Assembly (NCBI GenBank): GCA_041639705.1
Contig: JBEQBT010000026.1
Location: 1 to 20,704 of the forward strand
Origin: JARDZI01 sp041639705
GTDB lineage: Bacteria > Bacillota > Clostridia > Clostridiales > Caloramatoraceae
DNA: 20,704 nucleotides
Direction of reading: 5' to 3'
Below, piece by piece: positions 13,501 through 20,704 of the stretch (position 1 is its first letter; each line of letters opens with the position of its first letter). Both the position numbers and the translations under genes were made by a program. A model generated the notes under the pieces. It worked only from the letters and a program-made list of their open reading frames with translations. It was not told the DNA's origin and did not search any database.

Positions 13501-14279
13501 TAAAACAATCCTTCTCTTTTCCTATTATAAACCATTAAAACCACGAGCTTGAAGTAGGTTAGAATAACTCCTGCTATGAACCAACCTCCAAGTAGAGCGA
13601 CAAGTGGTCCAAATACAACTGCAATATATCTGCTAATGAGTATACTTGAAAGTATAATTATAAATAGTCCCCAGAAGTATTTCCTTCCAAGTTTAAAGCT
13701 AATACCTATTGCCTTTATAGGTGACAGATTGTCAACTACAACTGCTGTAGTCCAGGAAGTAAAGTATACTGCTATAAACGCACTAAGGAAGGTTATTCCC
13801 CAGCCAGCAGTTAGGGTTCCAATTAATACTGTATATAGAAGATAAAGTCCTATAATCACTGGTGATAACACAAGTACTATTAAAAGTATAATGAGCTTTC
13901 CACCTAAAACCTTTAGGAAATAGGTCTTAATGCCCTCAAAAAAATAGGAGGATTTTGGTTTATTACCTTTAACAGCCATTTTAAGAAGATTTATAGCTCC
14001 AACCTCTATAATTGAACTTCCAAGAAGGTACAGCAGGTAAATTATTATCCCAATTACTAAAACAATTGGAAGCTCTCTAAATAGTATTTGGAAATCCCTT
14101 ATATCCCTAAAGGATAAATTTGCTATTCTTACAACATATCCAATTACAAATGCAAAGATTATTACAAACAGTAGTACACTTAATCCAAGTTTTATAAATA
14201 TGGGAACAAATATTCCCTTGTTGTTATTTGTAATTCGGAGTGCATTTTTACAATCCTCCATTATTTCATCAAACCACAT
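13500..14279 (-). CDS. Polytopic membrane protein, paralogue of its upstream neighbour
   Basis: 259 residues with about six hydrophobic segments: after an amphipathic N-terminus (MWFDEIMEDCKNALRITNNN) come segments near residues 25-45, 70-92, 125-150, 155-178, 200-220 and 224-248. ATG 14279 follows GAGGAGGTG with 9-base spacing; the longer TTG start at 14297 would place the ribosome site inside the gene. The start lies 11 bases inside the preceding gene, so the pair is translationally coupled. The N-terminal helix-plus-NK motif and topology match the 312-residue neighbour, pointing to a duplication. I do not recognise a named family; no catalytic motif or transporter ATPase is present nearby. 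Confidence 0.8.
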   Translation of the reverse strand: MWFDEIMEDCKNALRITNNNKGIFVPIFIKLGLSVLLFVIIFAFVIGYVVRIANLSFRDIRDFQILFRELPIVLVIGIIIYLLYLLGSSIIEVGAINLLKMAVKGNKPKSSYFFEGIKTYFLKVLGGKLIILLIVLVLSPVIIGLYLLYTVLIGTLTAGWGITFLSAFIAVYFTSWTTAVVVDNLSPIKAIGISFKLGRKYFWGLFIIILSSILISRYIAVVFGPLVALLGGWFIAGVILTYFKLVVLMVYNRKREGLF

Positions 14280-15207
14280 GTGAGGGCACCTCCTCAATCA
14301 TATTAACTTCGGAATTGATAAATTTTTTGCTGTATGCAATAAACAAAACGAGTGAGAAAAATACTTCAAACAGCATTTTTACAAGAGCTGCTGCGAGTGC
14401 AGCTATTGATATTACTGGTATTAATATAGCTACAACTATTTTTATTACCTTAAGAAATATATTAATAAATTGCTCTCTGTCTATATTTATGTTGTTAAAT
14501 GGTATTGGGAAATTATTTGCATTAGTTCTGTAATTAAAGGTGTTTCCAATATTACCAACATTACCAAATCCACTTCCACCTGATATTCCCCTTACAAATG
14601 CCCAATGAATTAGCTGTAAAACAGTTAAAGGAAGGAAGTTGAGTTTTGCAAATTTAAAGCTGTCTTTAAATGCATCAAAAAGTTTAGAATCATTCATAAC
14701 TAGGGAGATTTTCCACATTGTAAGAAATATATCTACAAGCAGTGGAACTAGTGTAAGCCCAAGGGACAAGGTAATTACCCCAGTGATTAAATATATTGGA
14801 GATATAATTATCCATGTTAGAAATATAATAATCTTACCAAGGAAAAATTTAAAAAAATATTTGCTAACACCTTCAGAAAAATCACGTTTTTCACATTTAC
14901 CAATTAAGATAGCTTTTTTATACATATTGTACAAGCCTGCCTCAATTATTACGGATATGATTCCATAGACAATAAGTATTAGCACAAGTGTTATTCCGTA
15001 GGATAGTACAAAATACAGTGCATCCTTTTCAGTAAAGGAATTAATATTTATTTTATCAATCCATGAGTATACCCATATACCCATTCCAATTATCATAAGC
15101 AGTCTAATACCTATTAATATGAACTGGGGACGGTATATGTTTTTGTTTGACCTGTTAATATGGAAGGCTTCCTTAAAGTAATCAAAAATTGAATATATCC
15201 TTTCCAT
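14269..15207 (-). CDS. Polytopic membrane protein, first of paralogous pair
   Basis: 312 residues starting MERIYSIFDYFKEAFHINRS. The ATG at 15207 is chosen because AAAGG and GGGGTG lie just upstream; an in-frame upstream ATG would add 25 residues with no good ribosome site. There are about six membrane segments, as in the downstream paralogue. It differs by a Gly/Asn-rich soluble stretch (ISGGSGFGNVGNIGNTFNYR and onward, about residues 215-255) before the last two hydrophobic segments. The two proteins may form a hetero-oligomer. Function unknown; similar multi-helix proteins in clostridia are annotated only as membrane or DUF proteins. Confidence 0.78.
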   Translation of the reverse strand: MERIYSIFDYFKEAFHINRSNKNIYRPQFILIGIRLLMIIGMGIWVYSWIDKININSFTEKDALYFVLSYGITLVLILIVYGIISVIIEAGLYNMYKKAILIGKCEKRDFSEGVSKYFFKFFLGKIIIFLTWIIISPIYLITGVITLSLGLTLVPLLVDIFLTMWKISLVMNDSKLFDAFKDSFKFAKLNFLPLTVLQLIHWAFVRGISGGSGFGNVGNIGNTFNYRTNANNFPIPFNNINIDREQFINIFLKVIKIVVAILIPVISIAALAAALVKMLFEVFFSLVLFIAYSKKFINSEVNMIEEVPSHVV

Positions 15208-15280
15208 TTCACCCCAACCTTTCTTAATATTATAAATAATTGCCATATATTTAATAATATACAAAATTGTATGTTTATAC

Positions 15281-15327
15281 AACTTATTCGTAGAATATTT
15301 AATAACTAATTAATTGTAGAATAAGTT
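15281..15327. promoter_or_regulatory. Possible operator palindrome between divergent genes
   Basis: AACTTATTC (15281-15289) and GAATAAGTT (15319-15327) are an exact 9-bp inverted repeat 29 bases apart; CGTAGAATA and TGTAGAATA next to them repeat directly. It lies 25 bases before the -10 of the activator gene. Regulatory meaning is inferred from position only. Confidence 0.35.
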
Positions 15328-15348
15328 TTAGTTAACTTAAATACCCTA

Positions 15349-15357
15349 TGGTATAAT
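15349..15357 (+). promoter_or_regulatory. Extended -10 promoter of the sigma-54 activator gene
   Basis: TGGTATAAT contains a consensus -10 (15352-15357) and the TG extension. A weak TTAGTT lies 18 bases upstream. It implies a leader of about 105 bases before the ATG at 15472. Confidence 0.6.
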
Positions 15358-15471
15358 TTAAGTATAAGTCCAGATTTAAAAGTTCTGAATATTTAACAAG
15401 GAATTAAGAATGCGTGGTAATGTGAGAGCTGAGATTTTTATTTATTTATAGAGTTTTTAAAGAGGTGGAAT

Positions 15472-17049
15472 ATGAAAAAGCATGTAAGGTTTGAAGTGAT
15501 TACAGAGGATAGAATAGGAATTGCTTTTAAAATACTTGAGAAAATTTACAAGGCAAATATTAATCTTATATCAATGGAGGTATTTCCTAACAGGGTTTGT
15601 ATAAAGCTGCAGGAAATGAATATAAAAGATATTGTGAAATTTAAATTTGATATATGCAGTATTGAAGAGGTAATTAATATTAATGCAATAGAGCTTTTAA
15701 ACTTTGAGAAAAATGAGAGAAAGATCTTTGCGGTTATTAATTCTGTTGATGAGGGAATAATCTCGGTAAATAAAAACTTTGAGATAGAGATATTCAACAG
15801 CTACTGTGAAGAAGTATTTCACTATAAAAGGGATGAGGTAATTGGAAAGGATGTACGAAGGATAATTGGAAAAAGTATACCTCTAATTGATCTGATAAAT
15901 GAAGGAAAGACATATGATAATATGGAACTCCATATAGAAAATGAAAGGGGACAGTCACATTATATTACAACAGGAAGAGCAATAAAGGATGACAATGATA
16001 ATACAATAGGAGGAGTTGCATCTATAAAGGATATACATAAGGCAATACAGCTTGCAAATGCTATAACTTCAACAAGGGAGGGAGCATTTGCAGACATTGT
16101 GGGAAATAGCGATTCCATAGAAAAGGTTAAAAAAATGGCTGTAACTGTATCAAAAACAAACTCAACTGTGCTCCTCAGAGGAGAAAGTGGAACAGGGAAG
16201 GAACTGTTTGCAAGAGCCATTCATAACTTAAGCGATAGGAAAAGCAACAACTTTGTAGCCATTAATTGTGCCGCGCTTCCAGACAGCCTTATAGAAAGTG
16301 AATTGTTTGGTTATGAAAAGGGCAGTTTTACAGGGGCTGTAAGCAGCGGAAAGGATGGGTTATTTTTGGTGGCAGATGGAGGAACCCTATTTCTAGATGA
16401 GATTGGTGAGTTATCTACTGCAATGCAAGCGAAACTATTAAGAGTGCTTCAAGAAGGGGTAATTAGAAAAATAGGAAGTAATAAAGAAGAGAAGGTTGAT
16501 GTTAGGATAATTGGTGCTACAAATAAAAACCTTGAAGAAATGGTTGAGAAATTTGAGTTCAGGGAAGATTTATACTATAGATTAAATGTAATACCAATTT
16601 ATATTCCACCACTTAGGGACAGGCTAGAAGATATTCCAATTTTAGTGGGCTTTTTTTTGGATAAGCTTAACAACAGGTTAGGTAAGAATATATCAACTGC
16701 AAACCTGGAATTTATTGATGAACTTATGAAGTATAACTGGCCAGGAAATGTGAGAGAGCTGCAAAATGTTGTTGAAAGGGCTATGAACCTTTGTGAAGGT
16801 AGTATTTTATCTATTGAGCACTTAATTATTAATATTAAAGATAATAGAGGTATATTAAAAAAAGAAATCAATGAAAATTGTGAGTTGAAACTTGAAGAAG
16901 TAGTTAAAACCTGTGAGATTGAGGCAATAGTTAAGGCATTAGAGAAATATAAAAGCATAAGAAAAGCAGCAAAAGCACTTGGAGTGTCTCACACCACTGT
17001 TGTGAATAAAATAAATAAATACAAAATATGTTATCGTTCAAAAATTTGA
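15472..17049 (+). CDS. TyrR-like sigma-54-dependent transcriptional activator (ACT-PAS-AAA+-HTH)
   Basis: 525-residue enhancer-binding protein, close to TyrR in length and layout. An N-terminal ACT-like domain (about 4-72, beginning VRFEVITEDRIGIAFKILE) probably binds an amino acid; a PAS domain (about 82-190) includes INSVDEGIISVNKNFEIEIF. The AAA+ domain (about 205-430) has Walker A GESGTGKE (237-244), the sigma-54 contact loop GSFTGA (284-289; Ser for the usual Ala), Walker B TLFLDE (305-310) and NWPGNVREL (422-430). The C-terminal Fis/TyrR-type HTH is KSIRKAAKALGVSHTTVVNK (494-513). Unlike E. coli TyrR, the sigma-54 loop is retained, so it should activate sigma-54 RNA polymerase. Downstream are a TyrR-box match, a sigma-54 promoter and megL, the likely target. 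The effector is unknown. Confidence 0.92.
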   Translation: MKKHVRFEVITEDRIGIAFKILEKIYKANINLISMEVFPNRVCIKLQEMNIKDIVKFKFDICSIEEVININAIELLNFEKNERKIFAVINSVDEGIISVNKNFEIEIFNSYCEEVFHYKRDEVIGKDVRRIIGKSIPLIDLINEGKTYDNMELHIENERGQSHYITTGRAIKDDNDNTIGGVASIKDIHKAIQLANAITSTREGAFADIVGNSDSIEKVKKMAVTVSKTNSTVLLRGESGTGKELFARAIHNLSDRKSNNFVAINCAALPDSLIESELFGYEKGSFTGAVSSGKDGLFLVADGGTLFLDEIGELSTAMQAKLLRVLQEGVIRKIGSNKEEKVDVRIIGATNKNLEEMVEKFEFREDLYYRLNVIPIYIPPLRDRLEDIPILVGFFLDKLNNRLGKNISTANLEFIDELMKYNWPGNVRELQNVVERAMNLCEGSILSIEHLIINIKDNRGILKKEINENCELKLEEVVKTCEIEAIVKALEKYKSIRKAAKALGVSHTTVVNKINKYKICYRSKI

Positions 17050-17070
17050 TGAAAATGGATTATTCCAAAA

Positions 17071-17166
17071 TGTAGGGGCGAACAGTGTTCGCCCGAGTGC
17101 ACTCGAGGATCTAGCTATTCTTTGATTGATGGTAATATTAACGGGCGAACACTGTTCGCCCCTACA
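17071..17166. repeat. 96-bp element with perfect 25-bp inverted repeats (family B pair)
   Basis: 17071-17095 and 17142-17166 are exact reverse complements, each a palindromic family B unit (TGTAGGGGCGAACAGTGTTC then GCCCG). A further 12-bp palindrome CGAGTGCACTCG lies at 17094-17105. Non-coding, situated between the activator gene and its predicted binding site. Confidence 0.85.
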
Positions 17167-17208
17167 ATCAGGTAATAGAAATCAAAGTATCTAAATAGAG
17201 TATAAAAA

Positions 17209-17226
17209 TGTAAATATATATTTACA
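17209..17226. promoter_or_regulatory. Predicted activator binding site (perfect TyrR-box palindrome)
   Basis: TGTAAATATATATTTACA is exactly TGTAAA-N6-TTTACA, the strong TyrR-box consensus known from enterobacteria. Its centre is about 120 bases before the -24/-12 promoter, a normal enhancer distance for a sigma-54 activator. Confidence 0.75.
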
Positions 17227-17228
17227 AT

Positions 17229-17246
17229 TGGAAAGAAAAATTTACA
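17229..17246. promoter_or_regulatory. Second, weak activator box
   Basis: TGGAAAGAAAAATTTACA differs from TGTAAA-N6-TTTACA at one half-site base and lies 20 bases (about two helical turns) from the strong box. A third TTTACA half-site is at 17274-17279. Confidence 0.5.
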
Positions 17247-17284
17247 GAATTAAAATAAAAATGGTTCATAATATTTACAGTTTA

Positions 17285-17314
17285 AAAAGGAGGAGCTGAA
17301 AGGCTTCTCCTTTT
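17285..17314 (+). terminator. Hairpin between activator sites and sigma-54 promoter
   Basis: AAAAGGAGGAGC (17285-17296) pairs with GCTTCTCCTTTT (17303-17314), 12 pairs with one G-U and a 6-base loop. It probably terminates transcripts of the activator gene before they enter megL. The downstream T-tract is only the TTTT of the stem. Confidence 0.6.
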
Positions 17315-17327
17315 AATGTTTGGTAAT

Positions 17328-17344
17328 TTGGCACAAATATTGCT
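17328..17344 (+). promoter_or_regulatory. Sigma-54 (RpoN) -24/-12 promoter of megL
   Basis: TTGGCACAAATATTGCT matches the consensus TTGGCAC-N5-TTGCW at every fixed position; GG (17330-17331) and GC (17342-17343) are separated by exactly 10 bases. The predicted start site is near 17355, giving a leader of about 29 bases. Confidence 0.9.
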
Positions 17345-17383
17345 CTTATATAGATATAAATATCATAGCCAGGGGGAATAATT

Positions 17384-18583
17384 ATGGACAAGAATTATTT
17401 AAAGGATATGGGATTTGCAACAAGGGCAATACATGGAGGACACAAAAAAGACTCAACTGGAGCACTGGCAACACCTATTTACCAAACCTCCACTTTTGTA
17501 TTTGATTCAGCAGAACAGGGCGGAAGGCGGTTTGCAGGGGAAGAACAGGGATACATATATACAAGACTAGGAAATCCAACAAACTCACAGCTTGAAGAAA
17601 AACTAGCGATGCTTGAAGGTACAAAGGCTGCAGTGTCAACTGGTTCCGGAATGGGAGCTGTGTCAGCAGCAATATGGTCAGCATTAAAGGCTGGAGACCA
17701 TCTTATAGCTGCAGACACATTGTATGGATGTACATTTGCATATCTAAATCATGGATTAACAAGCTTTGGAGTTGAGGTAACATTTGTTGATACGGAAGAC
17801 CCTGAAAATATTAGAAAAGCTATGAAGGAAAATACAAGGGTAGTATATCTTGAAACTCCAGCAAATCCAACTTTAAAGATTACAGATATAGAAGCAATAT
17901 CAAAAATAGCCCACATAAATGAAAACTGTCTGGTTATGGTTGACAACACCTTCAGTACACCATATATTCAAAGACCTATAGAATTAGGGGCAGATGTTGT
18001 AATCCACTCAGCAACTAAATTTCTTAACGGACATGGAGATGTTATTGCAGGCTTTGTTGCCGGGACAACAGAATTTATAAATAGAGTTAAATTCTTTGGA
18101 GTGAAGGACATGACTGGTTCATGCTTAAGCCCATTTGATGCATATTTAATAATTAGAGGAATGAAAACACTTGAAATAAGGATGGAAAAACATTGTGCAA
18201 ATGCAATGAAGGTAGCAGAATTTTTAGAGTGCCATCCAGCCGTTAAGAAGGTTTACTATCCAGGACTAAAGAGTTTTGAGCAGTACGACTTAGCTAAAAA
18301 GCAGATGAGCCTTCCAGGAGCAGTTATTGCATTTGAACTGGTTGGAGGAATTGAAGAAGGCAAAAAAGTAATGAACAGCCTTAAACTCTGCAGTCTCGCT
18401 GTAAGCCTTGGAGATGCTGAAACACTTATCGAACATCCAGCATCAATGACACACTCACCATATACAAGTGAAGAAAGACTTGCTTGTGGCATAAGTGACG
18501 GACTTGTAAGAATAGCAGTGGGACTTGAAAATGTAGAGGATATAATTAGAGATTTAAGACAGGGATTAGATCAGGTGCTGTAG
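17384..18583 (+). CDS. megL: Methionine gamma-lyase
   Basis: PLP enzyme of the Cys/Met metabolism family that splits L-methionine to methanethiol, 2-oxobutyrate and ammonia and can also degrade cysteine and homocysteine. 399 residues, the usual length. The ATG at 17384 follows AGGGGG by 7 bases. Diagnostic residues line up with Pseudomonas MGL: Y59 and R61 (YTRLGNPT), Y114 and C116 (DTLYGCTF), the PLP lysine K212 (SATKFLNGHGD) and K241-D242 (GVKDMTG). C116 and the K-D pair separate MGL from cystathionine gamma-synthase and beta-lyase. It is transcribed alone from a sigma-54 promoter under the TyrR-like activator encoded just upstream, suggesting use of methionine as a carbon, nitrogen or sulfur source when amino acids are plentiful. 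Confidence 0.93.
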   Translation: MDKNYLKDMGFATRAIHGGHKKDSTGALATPIYQTSTFVFDSAEQGGRRFAGEEQGYIYTRLGNPTNSQLEEKLAMLEGTKAAVSTGSGMGAVSAAIWSALKAGDHLIAADTLYGCTFAYLNHGLTSFGVEVTFVDTEDPENIRKAMKENTRVVYLETPANPTLKITDIEAISKIAHINENCLVMVDNTFSTPYIQRPIELGADVVIHSATKFLNGHGDVIAGFVAGTTEFINRVKFFGVKDMTGSCLSPFDAYLIIRGMKTLEIRMEKHCANAMKVAEFLECHPAVKKVYYPGLKSFEQYDLAKKQMSLPGAVIAFELVGGIEEGKKVMNSLKLCSLAVSLGDAETLIEHPASMTHSPYTSEERLACGISDGLVRIAVGLENVEDIIRDLRQGLDQVL

Positions 18584-18603
18584 AATTAGTTTTATGTATA
18601 TTG

Positions 18604-18640
18604 AAGCCTCCGAAAATAAATAATGTTTCGGAGGCTTTTA
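18604..18640 (+). terminator. Terminator after megL
   Basis: AAGCCTCCGAAA (18604-18615) pairs perfectly with TTTCGGAGGCTT (18626-18637), followed by a short T-tract. Confidence 0.88.
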
Positions 18641-18666
18641 AAATGTTTAAAATGGACATATTAAAA

Positions 18667-18699
18667 GTAAGGGTAAACAGTGTTAGCCCGAGTGTACTC
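18667..18699. repeat. Family B repeat, degenerate copy
   Basis: Aligns with 17072-17104 over 33 bases with five mismatches, including the adjoining GAGTGCACTC segment. Thus megL is flanked on both sides by related repeats. Confidence 0.65.
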
Positions 18700-18731
18700 T
18701 AATATTTATATTTATAAATGAAAAAAGGCAC

Positions 18732-18760
18732 TTGCATAATTTTGTAAGGACCATTATAAT
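18732..18760 (+). promoter_or_regulatory. Sigma-A promoter of leuS
   Basis: TTGCAT (18732-18737), 17-base spacer, TATAAT (18755-18760). Predicted start near 18767, about 25 bases before the T-box fold. Confidence 0.75.
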
Positions 18761-18789
18761 ATATTGTAACTATCATTATAGTATATTTT

Positions 18790-19014
18790 AAATGCATTGA
18801 AGAAAAGTAGTAGGTTTATAAATGACCTAAAGAGAGCTGCCGGCTGGTGTAAGACAGTGGTTGTTTTAACTGAACTCGTTTCTGAGCAGTTAGGGTGAAA
18901 TTTTAGTAGCCTTAACCGGGAAACCGTTATTTTATTTAAGTGGGCAGTATAATAACTGCCAAATAGAGTGGTACCGCGGAACTTTCGCCTCTGACTGAGG
19001 CGGAGGTTTTTTTT
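18790..19014 (+). promoter_or_regulatory. T-box riboswitch (leucine) controlling leuS
   Basis: tRNA-sensing leader. Stem I shows the AGTA motif (AAAAGTAGTAGG) and the distal AGAGAGCTGCCGGCTGGTG segment. The specifier loop fits the GAA-NNN-R pattern followed by CTGAG, giving CTC (18875-18877), a leucine codon, which agrees with the downstream gene. The T-box sequence AGAGTGGTACCGCGG (18965-18979) contains the UGGU-type bulge that pairs with the uncharged tRNA acceptor end. The terminator stem (18980-18991 with 18997-19008) ends in eight T residues. Uncharged tRNA-Leu should favour the antiterminator and turn leuS on. Confidence 0.92.
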
Positions 19015-19214
19015 ATTTGGCAAGGTTGCGTTCACTGTCATTGCTATGTAAGCCACTGCCTGTGGCTGTGTCATCCTGAAGGAGGAACGACTGAAGGATT
19101 TTCGAATCATAAGTCCTATTTCCGCTCATACATCAGTATGACGGGTGTTAGTACCGGTATAGGAGGATAGACTTTCAAACCTATCCTATTAAAAATAAAG
19201 GAGAAGTGAAAAAA
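19015..19214. other. Leader between T-box terminator and leuS, carrying a degenerate family A repeat
   Basis: 200 bases without a gene. 19069-19142 starts TGTCATCCTGAA and ends TCAGTATGAC, a decayed family A copy. AGGATAG (19164-19170) and CTATCCT (19181-19187) form a small hairpin just before the leuS ribosome site. T-box leaders usually have less DNA here. Confidence 0.6.
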
Positions 19215-20704
19215 GTGATTGAGTATAATCATAGGTCAATTGAAAAGAAATGGCAGGATTTATGGGAAAAGGAAGGCACCTTTTATGCCTCAGAGGATAA
19301 GTCAAAACCAAAATACTATGCATTAGTGGAATTTCCATATCCATCTGGAGAGGGTCTGCATGTTGGTCATCCAAGACCATATACTGCTCTTGATATTGTA
19401 GCAAGAAAAAGAAGACTTCAAGGGTATAATGTGCTTTATCCAATGGGCTGGGATGCATTTGGCCTGCCAACTGAAAATTATGCAATAAAGCATAGAATTC
19501 ATCCCAAAAAAGTAACAGAGAGAAACGTTGCAAGGTTTAAGTCACAGTTAAAGTCATTAGGATTATCCTTTGACTGGTCAAGAGAAATAAACACCACAGA
19601 CCCAGAGTATTACAAGTGGACACAGTGGATATTCTTAAAGCTATTTGAAAAAGGTCTCGCATATAAAAAGGAAGCATCCATTAACTGGTGTACCTGTTGT
19701 AAAATAGGCCTGGCAAATGAAGAGGTTGTAAATGGTGTTTGTGAACGCTGCAGTGGTGAAGTTGTAAGGAAGGTTAAAAATCAGTGGATGCTGAGAATTA
19801 CTGATTATGCAGAAAAACTGTTAAAGGATCTTGACCTTGTTGACTATATTGATAGAGTAAAAATTCAACAGGCAAACTGGATAGGACGTTCTGAAGGAAT
19901 GGAGGTTGACTTTGCAGTCACAGGGGGTAAGACTCTTAGAGTTTACACAACCCGCCCGGATACTCTTTATGGAGCAACATATATGGTTATTTCACCAGAG
20001 CATCCTATAATAGATGAGTTAAAAGAAAAAATAAATAATATGGATGCAATTGAAGAATACCAGGAATTTGCAAGTAAAAAATCTGATTTTGAAAGAACAG
20101 AGCTTGCAAAGGAAAAGACAGGCGTTGAGATTCAAGGAATTAGAGCTATAAACCCTGCTACAAATAAGGAAATTCCAATTTTCATATCAGATTATGTTTT
20201 AATGTCCTATGGAACAGGAGCAATAATGGCTGTTCCAGGACATGATACAAGAGACTGGGAATTTGCGAAAAAATTCAATCTCCCAATAATTGAGGTTGTT
20301 GCTGGGGGAAATGTTGATGAAGCACCATTTACTGATATAGAAGCCGGAACCATGATTAACTCAGATATATTAAATGGATTATCTGTAAAGGATGCAAAAG
20401 AGAAAATTGCTGATTTACTAGAACAAAAGGGAATAGGTAAGAGAAAGGTTAACTTTAAGCTTAGGGATTGGGTATTCTCCCGTCAAAGATATTGGGGAGA
20501 GCCAATTCCACTAGTATACTGTGAAAAGTGTGGATGGGTGCCAGTACCTGAGTCAGAGCTTCCACTTCATCTTCCAGAGGTTGAATCCTATGAACCTACG
20601 GATAATGGTGAATCTCCACTTGCTAATATTACAGACTGGGTAAATACTACTTGCCCAAAATGTGGAGGACCTGGCAAGAGAGAAACTGATACTATGCCTC
20701 AATG
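19215..20704 (+). CDS. leuS: Leucyl-tRNA synthetase, 3' end outside the window
   Basis: Class I aminoacyl-tRNA synthetase charging tRNA-Leu. The frame is open from GTG 19215 to the last base, 496 complete codons. AAAGGAG (19197-19203) lies 11 bases before GTG 19215; GTG 19206 in frame is only 2 bases from it, so the start could be either. Seen in order: the class I HIGH motif as HVGH (GEGLHVGHPRPYTALD), a zinc-ribbon-like CTCC...CERC segment, the CP1 editing domain with TTRPDTLYGATYMV and GTGAIMAVPGHDTRDWEFA (editing Asp in HDTRD), then RDWVFSRQRYWGEPIP and a second Cys cluster (CEKC, CPKC). The KMSKS loop and anticodon-binding domain lie beyond the window. Controlled by the leucine T-box upstream. 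Confidence 0.95.
   Translation, partial: MIEYNHRSIEKKWQDLWEKEGTFYASEDKSKPKYYALVEFPYPSGEGLHVGHPRPYTALDIVARKRRLQGYNVLYPMGWDAFGLPTENYAIKHRIHPKKVTERNVARFKSQLKSLGLSFDWSREINTTDPEYYKWTQWIFLKLFEKGLAYKKEASINWCTCCKIGLANEEVVNGVCERCSGEVVRKVKNQWMLRITDYAEKLLKDLDLVDYIDRVKIQQANWIGRSEGMEVDFAVTGGKTLRVYTTRPDTLYGATYMVISPEHPIIDELKEKINNMDAIEEYQEFASKKSDFERTELAKEKTGVEIQGIRAINPATNKEIPIFISDYVLMSYGTGAIMAVPGHDTRDWEFAKKFNLPIIEVVAGGNVDEAPFTDIEAGTMINSDILNGLSVKDAKEKIADLLEQKGIGKRKVNFKLRDWVFSRQRYWGEPIPLVYCEKCGWVPVPESELPLHLPEVESYEPTDNGESPLANITDWVNTTCPKCGGPGKRETDTMPQ

Noticed and set aside
17475..17718. Minus-strand ORFs inside megL
   Set aside because: Overlapping shadow frames opposite a well conserved coding sequence.
19018..19029. 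Second sigma-54 promoter (TTGGCAAGGTTGCG) upstream of leuS
   Set aside because: Only 7 bases separate GG and GC where 10 are required, and leuS already has a sigma-A promoter and T-box.

Overview
The window looks like chromosomal DNA of an anaerobic, low-GC clostridial Firmicute. The evidence is AT-rich codon use, strong GGAGG ribosome binding sites, a ClpE-type Clp ATPase, a CooS-family protein, a methionine gamma-lyase under a sigma-54 promoter, a T-box in front of leuS and a DUF1540 protein. No phage, plasmid, CRISPR or transposase gene is visible. The non-coding DNA is unusually rich in small palindromic dispersed repeats.

Layout. 1-2296 (+): the 3' part of an M29 aminopeptidase, then an M18 aminopeptidase (apeB) cut by an in-frame TAG. 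2297-3132: a gene-free island of repeats, including a MITE-like element whose left end holds a perfect 26-bp hairpin. 3133-5685 (-): two DegT/DnrJ/EryC1 sugar aminotransferases separated by another stem-loop repeat. 6048-8828 (+): clpE, then a YciI-like protein. 8917-10830 (-): a CooS-family protein with a substituted active-site cysteine. 10831-11320: a second repeat island. 11321-12034 (+): a SIMPL protein. 12191-12380 (+): a small frameshifted gene, convergent with a DUF1540 gene (12403-12582, -); both end inside one hairpin. 12803-13468 (+): an HD-domain protein. 13500-15207 (-): two overlapping paralogous membrane proteins. 15472-17049 (+): a TyrR-like sigma-54 activator (ACT-PAS-AAA+-HTH). 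17384-18583 (+): methionine gamma-lyase. 18732-19014: promoter and leucine T-box. 19215-end (+): leuS, running off the window.

The best supported regulatory unit is 15472-18583. The activator gene is followed by a perfect TGTAAA-N6-TTTACA palindrome (a TyrR-box match), a degenerate second box, an insulating hairpin, and a consensus -24/-12 promoter 40 bp before megL. This predicts amino-acid-responsive, sigma-54-dependent control of methionine/cysteine catabolism. Other points for a second look are the CooS homologue lacking one C-cluster cysteine, the two broken small or peptidase genes, and the repeat families that recur in the same B-then-C order at two loci.
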